Origin: Ditylenchus dipsaci | Lineage: Eukaryota; Nematoda; Chromadorea; Rhabditida; Anguinidae | Direction of reading: 5' to 3' | Length of the DNA: 64,000 bases | Assembly: GCA_004194705.1 (NCBI GenBank) | Contig: SADC01000396.1 | Location: 23,403-87,402 of the forward strand | In this document: one piece after another, positions 21,997-32,500 of the stretch | Numbering within the stretch: the first letter of the stretch is position 1 | Layout: each line of letters begins with the position of its first letter | Position numbers and translations under genes: made by a program | The notes under the pieces: model-generated | What the model was told of the DNA's origin: nothing | Database searches by the model: none | What the model saw: the letters and a program-made list of their open reading frames with translations, nothing else

Positions 21997-22865
21997 AATC
22001 ATTTTTCTGTGGCAAATTTACTTTTTTTTGTAGCAAAAATGTTTTTTTGTGGCAAATTTACTTTTTTTGTAGCAAATCCCATTTTCGCCTGTAGCACATA
22101 TGCTTGAGCTAGTGTGCTTATTTATTCCAAATTATCAAAATTTATATTATGATTCTGTGAAAGACGTTGACTTCATAAAAGACAGGGGAATTAATTGCTG
22201 GTAAAGCCGCTGGGCTCTAGGTATAATCTAACATACACACACCTGGCACACTCTTGGCTGCTTCATTACTCAACATCCTCTGATGGATCAGTTATGAAAT
22301 TTTCAAATTCAAGCTTACCGAATTCACCGTGGATACAATGCTGATGATAATTCCATCAACCTTAGCCACATTTTGCTCCACCATTTTGAGAAGAGCAACA
22401 CTTCAGTCCGTAAATTTTGGATCTTAAACGGGCTTTTTCTTGTGAAGAAAAGAGTGTTGGCCGAAAAAGCCGGCTGAAAATGGGATCTTAACCTCAGGAA
22501 TTTGCAATTTTCGACTGCTCGACCGAACCGAAATTCTCGGTTCGGGTTTCTCGAAAATCGGTTTTGGTCTAAAAGGACTGAAAACGATACGCGGATTAAG
22601 TGTATCGACAGATGTATATATATTTCCAAAGTTTTTAGACATAAATAAGCACACTAGCTCAAGTATATGTGCTACAGACGAAAATCGGATTTGCTACAAA
22701 AAAAAGTAAATTTGCTACAAAATATATTGGCCACAAAAAAATGATTTTCGTACGTTCGATTTGACGAACGTTCGAGTTTGAAATTTTCGAACGAACGTTC
22801 GATTCGAAGTCGAAGGTTCGAAAAAGTCTCAAACATTTCGAACAATGTTCGAAATCGAACGTTCT
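21997..22865. mobile_element. Element with GCAAATTTACTTTTTTTGTA words at both ends; flanking CGAACGTTCG array
   Basis: Left text 22008-22125 (GTGGCAAATTTAC, TGTAGCACATATGCTTGAGC, TAGTGTGCTTATTTATT) recurs inverted at 22636-22745. Directly beyond, 22745-22865 is an array of palindromic CGAACGTTCGAA words, probably part of a second element. No target duplications were read. Confidence 0.55.
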
Positions 22866-22957
22866 ACTTACAATAGTCTCAATTTTTTTTCCTAAAGTCA
22901 AAAATAATCAAACAGTCTCTACAATATCCTTTTGCAGACTAACTTAGTAATCCGACT

Positions 22958-23436
22958 ATGCATTCACCTTCTGAGACTGTCAAAGACATATTGGTCTTTT
23001 TGGACCACACTGACCAAAGACGTTTGCTCTTCACTTCACGTCTTTTCTTCTTACATGTGAAACCTCTTTTGAAGAAGAGATACTTAGTGGTAAGGATTGA
23101 TTTTTTTCGAGTTGTGTTATTGGTCAGCTTGAAGACCGAAATAAAATATTTTTCGCTTAACCCTCACTTACTGTAATTGGCCATTTTTTAGAGAAGAGAA
23201 AAATTAATGGACTAAAACATAAAAAGACAGCTAGAGCATAGAATATTTAGAAACTAAAGATTTGTATTTAGATTGAGCGTCTAGAGAGAGCTATGATTTT
23301 AGGGTGTATTGACCACATCAGATTTATAGAAGATGAGGAAAAGTTGGCCGCCTACTTGGAAGCTCGAAAATCGTATTTGGAAGCTAGGAAAAAAACTGAG
23401 TTCCGCACGACCAATATTCTCAGTATTTATTGTTGA
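22958..23436 (+). CDS. Small F-box-like protein (98 residues)
   Basis: Two exons, 22958-23089 and 23272-23436, join in frame: MHSPSETVKDILVFLDHTDQ RRLLFTSRLFFLHVKPLL, then IERLERAMILGCIDHIRFIE and an E/K/A-rich tail ending NILSIYC. The first 40 residues fit an F-box helix set (hydrophobic I..FL, D..RLLF.SR.F...VKPLL), but the canonical LP start is absent. F-box proteins link SCF ubiquitin ligases to substrates, and nematodes have large fast-evolving sets. The acceptor TTTGCAG at about 22933-22939 lies shortly before the ATG. It could equally be an unrelated small protein. Confidence 0.45.
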
Positions 23437-23487
23437 AAGTTTTCGGTATTGAATGAAAGAAGATCATGTTTCCAAAAGCCACACTTC

Positions 23488-23530
23488 AAAGAGTTCTGTC
23501 TATGCCTTTAGGCATAGACAGAACTCTTTA
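23488..23530. repeat. Perfect 43-base hairpin
   Basis: AAAGAGTTCTGTCTATGCC and its exact complement flank a minimal loop, 52 bases after the F-box-like stop. It could be a MITE end, a small-RNA-type hairpin or chance; there is no further support. Confidence 0.5.
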
Positions 23531-24215
23531 AACCTTATGCTACACCCGGTAGGTTATTAAAAACACAACAAAGCAAGCATCTTATAAATTCATAATCTAT
23601 AAGAATTAATTACCGTATTTCTTATAAAAAGCGCCCCCCCCTCTAATGATCGCCGCCCTCTAATAAGTGACCTCCCTCCTGGAAGGCATCCAAAAAACAA
23701 GCGTTAAGAAATATCACATCACATCCACAAGAAAACACAAAGCCAATAGCACAATTTTGAACGAGGAAGTTGGTGCCAATTAGGACAAATACGGCAATAC
23801 CAAGGGTTGGGCGATAGTAATAGTCCAGCGAATGTTACCGGAAATATTCCCGAATAACACTGGAGAATATCACTGCCTGTCCGAAATCTGTAATAATCTA
23901 TTTAATCTTGTACGAATTTTTTCAAACATCTTTTAATAAAAAAATAATAATTCAATTTGAAAAAAATTGAAATAAAAAATTTTAAGACAAACCCCTGCTT
24001 CTGACACCGAATTCGCGCTCAGCATGGTTAGTTTGCTTGAAAACAAACTCTTAAAACAAAAACTCTCTAAGAAATTTTGAATTCCTCTTGAGACAACGAA
24101 GATTTGAATTTAAAACTTTTTACATTTACGATTTTTTCGAAGAAGAATGTCACCGTCTTTTGGACTTACCGGGGACATTCCAAAAACATTACACCGGTGA
24201 TTATCCCAACCCTAG
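23531..24215. other. Intergenic stretch with a CCGTA-family end
   Basis: TTACCGTATTTCTTATAAAA at 23612 with CTCTAATAAGTGACC text is a CCGTA-family terminus; the other end was not found. No gene is visible. Confidence 0.35.
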
Positions 24216-24658
24216 TACAGTTAACGCTCTCCATAAGATACCCTCCCCATAAGATACGCTCTCTACAAGATGCTCCTTGAAACTATTTTGGTTGGTTTTG
24301 CACTGAATAAGGCTAAATCAACATTCTCCTTAAAGGGCCATTGCCGTCTCCGACAACGGTTGTCCCCGCCAATTCAATTTTTTTTCCTAATCGTTAAACT
24401 TATGTACGGATTCTTCAACTTCAAAACCATACCTAAAATTAAATTTAGGCCTTGTTTTATTAGAAACCAAGCTGAAAAAAAACATACGTTGAATGATAAG
24501 GCGAGAAAATTTGAATTGGCGGGGACAATTCAAAACAGGTGGCAAAGGCCCTTTAAGGTACGCTCTACATAAGATACCCCTAGACACAGTGCCGAGTCTT
24601 TAAATACCGCTCTCCATAAGATACTTTCAAAATCTACTCATCAAAAAGACGAATTTTT

Positions 24659-24794
24659 AAAAAATATGCCGTATTCTCTCTAATAATCACACACTAAGAT
24701 TTCGAAGTTAGGGCCATTTTTCGTTTACAATTTGAAGATTTTTCGGAGATTGAAAAATAATCCCACAGTGGGATTATTAAAGAGAATACGGTGA
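24659..24794. mobile_element. CCGTA-family MITE
   Basis: GCCGTATTCTCTCTAATAAT at the left is complemented by ATTATTAAAGAGAATACGG at the right; the interior is AT-rich. Confidence 0.7.
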
Positions 24795-25143
24795 CTAAAA
24801 TTAAACTTTTTGCCTTAGGGAACCAATGTAAGGTGTCGGTTTATTGAGGGTTTACCGTAGTCGAGGCTTGACTGTGGCACACTTTTGTCCATTTTTATTT
24901 GTCGAAAATGAGTATCCCACGCATAAAGACACTTTCAAGATGCGTTGAATGGTTTAATCTTCAAGAAAACATTATTTATGTGCATTTCGTAATTTTTCGG
25001 AAGAGCACAACATCCCCTAAAAGACCATTTTACACCATTATACAAATTAAATTGATAAGCCGAAAAATGGAAAAAGACAGAGAGCTGAAATAAAGCTTTG
25101 AGCTGTAAAAAATCTCAATTCAATGGCTTGATAACAAAATTTG

Positions 25144-25840
25144 ACCCTACTTGGATATACCCCCCCCCAAATCAACTTTTTTAAAATGTTCCCAAACACC
25201 CTATATCGACCTGAAATCGCCTCAGAAGCTCAAAAAGACATTATTTTTAAGTTCTGGTGAAAAGAAAATTGAGTTTTGGGCACTTTGAATTTCGACTTTT
25301 TACCTGTTTTATCATGTTCTGGTCACTGGAGCTGGGCAAAAATAGTCTCTAAATGCATTTTTTTCAAGAGTCTTGCTCGGAATTATGTCTAAGGTAAGTG
25401 AGTGCGCGCATCTCTAACCAACCAAGCCCCCTGCGCCCCCTTCGGGGCGCAGGGGGCTTGGTTGCTTGGGGTTGAGATGCGCACACCCACATACCTTAGA
25501 CGCAAATCACTCGAAAGTGACTCTGGAAGCATAAAAATGTGTGCATACCAGAGTTTATTTATGCGGTAGGCCCCCGTATTCAAAACTATGTTCACCATCT
25601 TCCTTTTTGTTAGAAGTCGGCACCTTTTTAGTCCATTTCCACCCAAATACAGACCTAAATCCCTTGAAAAATGGTCAAAATGGGTGATTTTGGGTGGTCC
25701 AGAAACTCGATTTTCTATTCACCAGAACTCAAAAATAATGTCTTTTTTGAGCTTCTGAGGCGATTTTAGGTCGATATAGGTGTTTGGGAACATTTTTAAA
25801 AAAGTTGATTTGGGGGGGGGGGGTATATCCAAGTAGCGCC
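25144..25840. mobile_element. Mutator-like foldback, second copy of the 5284-6283 family
   Basis: The flanks are CAAAATTTG (25135-25143) and CAAAATTTT (25841-25849), 8 of 9 identical. The ends are ACCCTACTTGGATATACC and GGTATATCCAAGTAGCGCC. The arms pair over about 130 bases (for example CGCCTCAGAAGCTCAAAAAG). The centre has the GC-rich TTCG palindrome and the AAGGTAAGTGAGTGCGCGCA text. Confidence 0.85.
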
Positions 25841-26120
25841 CAAAATTTTTTGGTGAAAACTATTCAAATATGGATGCATTTATCCTAAAAAAATAGGTTC
25901 TTGAATTGACAAAATAGGTGTTGGATTTCATTATTTTTGACTAAGATCCGGAAAAAAGTTGGAACAAATAAACTAGGCGCTGGATTTTATCATTATATAC
26001 GAAAATGCTCCTTGTAAGTTATATAAGTTACGATTTTCAGAAAATTTGGCTATATACGCTCTCCATAAGATACCTCTGAGGCGGTCCCCTAGGGGTATCT
26101 TATGGAGAGCGTCGACTGTA

Positions 26121-27081
26121 ATACCGAAAAAATTTTCCGCATAAAAATGATTGAAAATTGCACATAAATAGTTTTAAAGACCTTTAGAAAAAAATGTAAA
26201 AAAACTTTAGAGAAGACCAATAAAATCTTTTTTGGGAAGCGTGCAGAGACACACTGAGCCATCGAGCTTATCGTTTCTCACTATTTTTGCTTGGCAATCT
26301 TCTCAGTCGTTGCCCTTGCATTTTAGCATGATCTTTCTCTGAACCACTTGTCGATGCATTCGCTAACCGTAGCGTAGAGGTGCTAAAGAAATGATAACAA
26401 TGACCAAACTTTTTATCAAGCAAAACCTAACAAGTGCTCAGCCTCTCTTTTAATTTCATATTCAGAAAGATTCCAGGAGACAAGCAAAACTAAATTTTAA
26501 AAAACAGGTGAAATGAAAAACTGCAGATATTTTTGAAAATTAAATTTTTTTATTGTCTTTTTAAAGGAGGGGTGAAAGCTGTTAAGGAGATAGTCTCGAC
26601 ACGAAAGCATTCCTCCATGTTTTGTGTTTTAAAAGTGTGGTTTTAGAGCCAAATTTTATCAACAACTTGGTATTACGATGTCGGACAAACTTTTGCAGAA
26701 TTAAAAGTTGTATTAACATCATTAATATCAGAATTTTGGATTCTCACAAAATGCCCTACAAACGAAAAAGGAAACGGAGAAAAACCATCGAGAAAAGGTT
26801 GATTATTATTTTGTTTTTTTACAAGTAACAAACCTTTCTAATAAATTTTAATTTTTAGATAATTTTTCAGAAAAATGTTCTTAGTCTGTTACAAATGTCC
26901 TAATACAACTTTTAATTCTGAAAAAATTTGCTTGTATCGCAATACCGGGTTCTCATGGCTCGTACGAAAATCCGGAGTTGGAGTCAAAGTATTTGGCCGT
27001 TGTAGAGAATCAAGGGTTTTTTTTCGCCTTGGTCCCACTTGCTTTTCAAGCCTTTTTCTAGGCCTAGGTTCAGGAAAAAAT
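26121..27081. other. Intergenic stretch, no gene seen
   Basis: AT-rich. Frames at 26622-26828 and 26875-27120 are lysine-rich or low quality and show no family features or splice context. Confidence 0.3.
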
Positions 27082-27165
27082 AGGCCAGCGTATGTTAGGA
27101 TGGACTCAAACGTATTTTAGACTCATATTTGAGTCCGTCCTAACATACGCTGGCCTACCCTTGCC
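27082..27165. repeat. Hairpin repeat related to 7630-7775
   Basis: AGGCCAGCGTATGTTAGGAT and its complement surround CAAACGTATTTTAGACTCAT. The right flank (GCCTAAAAGATCACAATAAA) matches that near 7750. Confidence 0.7.
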
Positions 27166-27356
27166 TAAGCCTAATGCCTAAAAGATCACAATAAAAACAA
27201 CAACGGAAACCAAGGCAAAAAACCCCTGTTTCTCTACTAGGGCCGTATTTGGCATCGTAAAGACACTTTACTTCAGCTCCGACTCTGACGCCACCTCCGA
27301 CTCCAACGTGTTCACGAAGTCGAGGTTAGAGTATTATTGATTAGTGGACACCCATC

Positions 27357-27615
27357 ACCGTATTATCTCTAATATACCGCCACCCCTTTATTCAAAATGA
27401 AGTTTGTGGCACTGAGTTTTTGAATTATTTTTCGAAAGTTTCTCTCAAGCAAGTCACCATCCTCATCCTAGCCAGTGAGATGCTTTATAAAATGAGGGGT
27501 AACTTGCCCAGGAGAGGTTTTGAGAAAGTGGGTCAAAAACGCAATGCCAAACAACGATTTTGAATTTGGGCAGGTGGGGGGGGGGGGGGGTGTGGTGCCG
27601 GCCTATTAAAGAGAA
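27357..27615. mobile_element. CCGTA-family element
   Basis: CACCGTATTATCTCTAATAT at the left and TTAAAGAGAATACGATAT at the right. The inside has the family text (AAGTTTGTGGCACTGAGTTT; GTGGGTCAAAAACGCAATGC inverted) around a palindrome near 27470-27500. Confidence 0.65.
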
Positions 27616-27801
27616 TACGATATACCTAAAATTGGCCTTTCTTTAGCTGGCCATGAGCTGTAGGTGACGGCAAACTCGCAACTATGGATCTGATCAATCA
27701 AGAAACTTGATAAATAAAACGGTTTCTGGCAAAAACTGCTCTCACCAACCACAAATCCTTGTTTCTGAACGAGCCATCACCAAAAAGCACACTTAGAAAA
27801 C

Positions 27802-28984
27802 GAACGACTATCAGTTCGTGGTACTTTTGATTCGTGGAAATCAGTGTTTCCAAAAACAGAACACAGAATTAACCACAGAATTTTTAAAGTGCTCGTAATT
27901 GTGTTTTTGTATGGTATTTTTGCTAATTTTTTGTGCGTTTTGTTCAGCGGTAAAAGTTGCGGTAGGGACCATACGCGTTTCGCAAATTTCCACTAAAACA
28001 GTAAGAAATTTGACTTTTGTTCCGAAAAAGTCAAAAACAGAATTCTTTTTCTGTTTTTGACTTTTTCGGAACAAAAGTCAAATTTTCTTACTCTTTAGTG
28101 GAAAATTTGCGAAACGCGTATGGTCCCCTACCGCAACTTTTAACGCTGAACAAACGCACAAAAAATTAGAAAAAATACCATACAAAAACACAATTACGAG
28201 CACTTTTAAAAATTCTGTGGTTAATTCTGTGTTCTGTTTTTGGAAACACTGGTGGCAATCGATTCGTGGTACTATCGATTCGTGGTACTTTTCATTTGTG
28301 ACTGGTTAAAATACTTTTCGACCCTGAAAAGGCTCCTTTCTGCTGGAAATGTCTCTTTGGCACTAGGTCTATTCGTCCACTGGCAATTTATTCATGGTCA
28401 ATTCGTTTACATCTCTTATGATCCCTTAAAAACAAAAAAAAATCTTTGTAAAGACCAAAATTCAGAATCTCAATACCCTGGGTATCTACCCACCCAAAGG
28501 TGGTCGACCAGAAATGTGTGGAGGTTCGCATGGTGCTTTGTATCAGATCTGTTTGCATCATAATTACTTCTTTTGCATCAGATATACACTTTCCAAGCTC
28601 AAAAACACCCCAAAACATTCCAAACTTTTCAAAATAGTCCTGAAAACCACAAACCTCTCTGATCAACGGTTGATTGATTGATCAGCCTCAGCCGGTATTT
28701 ATGGCCCCTTTGACCCTTACTTTAATTTTACTCACCTCGTAGTGAAGATTTGACTTGCAGCATCCTTGATTAGAACAATGTCGAGAGATTCCGAACGGTG
28801 CTCGCGATGGCCAACGATTCCAAAAAAATCAAGGGGAATAAAACCACCATCCGATACAAAAGGATGTGAATCTGATGCACTTCAATAACCTTGAAAAGGA
28901 GCCTTTTCAGGGTCGAAAAGTATTTTAACCAGTCACAAATGAAAAGTACCACGAATCGATAGTGCCACGAACTGATACTTTACC
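27802..28984. mobile_element. Mutator-like element of CGATTCGTGGTAC words with nested hAT-like foldback
   Basis: TAGAAAAC occurs at 27794-27801 and 28985-28992. The ends are GAACGACTATCAGTTCGTGG and, inverted, CCACGAACTGATACTTTACC. Words GATTCGTGGTAC repeat at 27810-27835, 28257-28290 and inverted at 28945-28975. CCCTGAAAAGGCTCCTTTC at 28322 is repeated inverted near 28895. Confidence 0.75.
27842..28251. mobile_element. hAT-like 410-bp foldback
   Basis: The ends are CAGTGTTTCC and GGAAACACTG; the flanks GTGGAAAT (27834-27841) and GTGGCAAT (28252-28259) agree in 7 of 8 bases. The arms are complementary throughout, meeting near 28045 at TTCTTTTTCTGTTTTTGAC. Confidence 0.8.
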
Positions 28985-28992
28985 TAGAAAAC

Positions 28993-29522
28993 ACAAATTG
29001 GGTATATTTAGTCACTTTTGGAGAGAGATCAATGCTTTCCTAACTTTCTTGTATGATCTGTTTTTTTGTTTCTTGTTACAAGTATGCTTTGAAGCACACA
29101 AACTTCAAAATCTATAGAAAAAATACACAAAAAACACATTCAACAAATGATCTTTTCGAAAGATCAAACACGAATTTTAAAAAATCCAGTTTTTATGTTT
29201 TCAGAACAATTTTTTATTATCAATTTTTATTATTCCTGAAAATAAAAATTTAAACATTTGCATATATATTTGTTTATAAATTGTGCTATAATCAAATATC
29301 AAAGATACAATTCAGCTTATTGTAAGCTGCTTTTGCAATCTCAAAAAGTCAATAATTTAGAGTTTATACACAGAAACACACACAAACACACAATATAGCA
29401 GTAGTAATAGTAGTAGTTGTGTTGATGCTAATAATAGAAGGTAAGACGATCTTTTGCGCCGACATTGAGCTGGTTTACAGGGTGGCTGGAGGACACAGTG
29501 CTGGTTCAGAATAGCGGTAGCC
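28993..29522. other. 3' flank of the BET gene
   Basis: AT-rich with short CACACA and GTAGTAG runs near 29370-29420. It probably includes the BET 3' untranslated region read on the - strand. No other gene is visible. Confidence 0.4.
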
Positions 29523-32500
29523 TTAGAATCTCGCCTCGAAGTTGGCCATCAACTCGATTTGACTGGTCATGTCCACGTGGTCCATGGCTTCCCGTTTGCG
29601 GCGCTCCTGCAAATTGATGAATAAATTAGGTGGATGTGAATTTAAATATGAAAATCAGGGAGCATTTTCAAAAAAATGGTGCATGCTACCAGTGGGAGTC
29701 GAACCGACATGGTATTGGAGGTGAACTTTTTGGTGAAAAAAGGTTTTCAAGCTTTAAACGCAAAAAGTGAGCATTTTTGTGTCTTTCAACGCTGGAGCAG
29801 CTATAATTTTTTCTCTCCATTGAATTTTTTTCTGTGAATTTCGTTTTGTTGCTAAGATGCAGGTCTACACAATGAGCTTTTTGCTAGGCAAATATCATTC
29901 AATTTTGTACAACAATAATTTTATTTACAGTCCGCATTGCAGTCGGGTCCAAGTGCAATGCGGACTGAAAATCAACATATATAAACATATAAATTCAAAA
30001 ATGTTACTGTGTTAAAAGTCACAAAAATTGCACGCTCATTGAGCTGGAGATTCAGATCTCAAGTTAAGGCCAAGAAATTAAGTTGATTTGAAACGGTCAT
30101 AATTTTTTCCGCCCTAGATCCGGAGTCCGGACTACTAAAAAGCTCGATATATCCATTTCAAAGCTATTTTTGATACAGCCATCTCAAGCCGGTTCCATTT
30201 GATCAACATTTTTTTAAGTCTTATCAAAAGTTTTCTTCTAATTTCGCTTTTCTACCGAAAATTTTTTTTTCATAAAGACATCAGATCCAAAATGTAGCCC
30301 ACAATCGCGCTACATTTTGGAATTAAAAAAAAACCTCTTGGTAAGTATATAAATCCACAGACATAAGGTGCTATCCAAGTGGTTCGAAGTCCTACCTTTT
30401 CTCTTTCTCGCATTATCCTGATCTCTTCCTGCTCTTTGGCAGCCTGTCAATGTTATTGTTGGCACTGCTGCCCGGCTGTCCTCCCTTCAACATTTCCTCT
30501 TTTTGACGTTTCCGTTTATCTTCTTCCTCTACCAGTTGCTTGCGCTGAATCAAACCAAAATTAGTTTCAATTACTCACAACTTTTTTATTTATTCTCACC
30601 TTGAGCTCTTTTTCACGTGCCTGTTTTCGGAACAGTTCATAAGCATCTTCAGCTTTTTATTGGTTAACGAATTCCAGCCAGCCATGTTGGACAGACCACC
30701 ACCTCCTTGATTGGAGCTATTATCGGAGGGCAGGAGGTGATCCAGCACAGACCCATCTATACCCGCACTGATGGATGGGGGTTGTTGGTTTGAAGCAAAG
30801 GGCTGCTCCACTGTGCACTATGCTTTTGGGTTTGTTAGCAGTAGCAGCGGCGGCGGCAGCTGAGGCAAATGCAGCTAAAAAAAGAGGGGAATTAAGGGTT
30901 GTGATTGGCAGAAAGATTTGTTTACAAGATTTTCAGGTAAAATTCTGGATGTTTAGATAAACTTGAGCTTGTAAACAAGGCCCTTGTTAGTTATGTTTCG
31001 GCACTCTAATCTCGAAAATGTTAAAAATTTTGATTTTGACCATTTTCTTCTAACAAAGCAAAAACACAGTATGTCGACCTTTATTCTGAAAAAAGGTCGT
31101 TATATCCAGGGTGGGATTTGGATACTAATTCATTATAAAACAGTACTTTTGGAGTACTAAATAGTACTAAGTAGTACTAATTAGTACTAGGGTACTAATT
31201 AGTACTGAGTACTATTTTAGTACTAATTTAAGTACTAATATAGTACACAGTACAACATTAGTACTTAGTACCAATAGTACTATTTAGTACTAGGTACTAT
31301 TTTAGTACTTAGTACTACTTTAGTACTATGTTTAAAAACACACAGATACGCATTCTTCTTGTCTTAATAACAATTTTTAGTTATTTTATGGTGAAAAATA
31401 AATAAAAATATGCGCAGTGTGTCTTTTTGACGTAAAAACAGCAAAAAATAGAAGAAGTACTACGAGTATTAAGTACTAAACTAGTACTAGGTACTAAAAT
31501 AGTATTTAGTACTAAATTAGTACTATTTGAGTACTATTTAGTACTTCGAATGTACTATTTAGTACTCAAATCGTAACCCTGGTTATATCAAGTCTTTGAT
31601 TTGTTTGAAAAAAAGGTCTACGAAAAACGATCAGCACAATAGAAATCCTTGTGATATTTGGGATCAGAATGACCAAATGCTGCCGGCAAAAACTTTACAA
31701 ATCAAGAAAGGAAAAGGTGTCGGACCCAGCTGGGGTCGAACTTTAAGTGGTTTTGTTATATCGACTGTATGTTAACTGTGGTTGACTGTATTCCTTTATT
31801 AAAAAATTAATTTTTTTTATTTTCATAAAAATCATACAAAATTTCAAAAAGTTTTACCTTTAGCCATGACATTGGAGGCATGTTGTTGAGCAGCTAGTTT
31901 TGGATCCACTAATGCAGGCATATGCTGGGCTGCCAAATTAACTGCTGCTGCTGAGGAGGAGGCAGAAGGGCAAGCCGGGTTTCGATTTTGCAAATCCGCC
32001 AATCCATTCTGGGTGGTGGGGGTGCGAGCACAGGTTTGGGAGATTTCTTGGGTCTGGGCGAGCTCCAGTTGTCTTTCTGGCCTGCAAATAACATTTTTTA
32101 TTCAGGCAGAAGTATTTTTTTATTTTTCAAATTTGTTTATTTCGACTTTAATTTGCGGCAATATCTATTTTATTTGGTTGTCTGGCCGGATTATACTCAG
32201 TCAATTACATAAAAAAGGCAACAAATATATAGGTTAGAAAGCAATTTCGGTAATTTTTTATTGCACTTGCTTCTGTGCCGTCCACTGGTCACTACTTGCC
32301 AACAAATCTGTGGTTTGTCTGTCTATATGTGATGTTTATGTGCATGATCTTCCAAAGCAGTTTTGCCAACAGCAGTTGGACCACACAAGCAAAGTTTGAA
32401 AAAATGACACAATGAGAAAAGATCAGTTTTATTATTAATAATAACTTTTTTATCAATCAATCAATTTTTTAAACATTGGCATTAAAAATTTAATTACAAA

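Larger units (their letters stand above)
24216..26120. mobile_element. Large pogo-like element of CTCCATAAGATAC words with nested insertions
   Basis: TACAGTTAACGCTCTCCATA at the left and GGAGAGCGTCGACTGTA at the right, both at TA. CTCCATAAGATACC words recur at 24230-24270, 24560-24630 and 26050-26110. Nested inside are a CCGTA-family hairpin (24659-24794) and a Mutator-like foldback (25144-25840). The frames at 24270-24587 are on both strands of an internal inverted repeat (AAAGGGCCATTGCC / GGCAAAGGCCCTTTAA) and are not genes. Confidence 0.65.
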
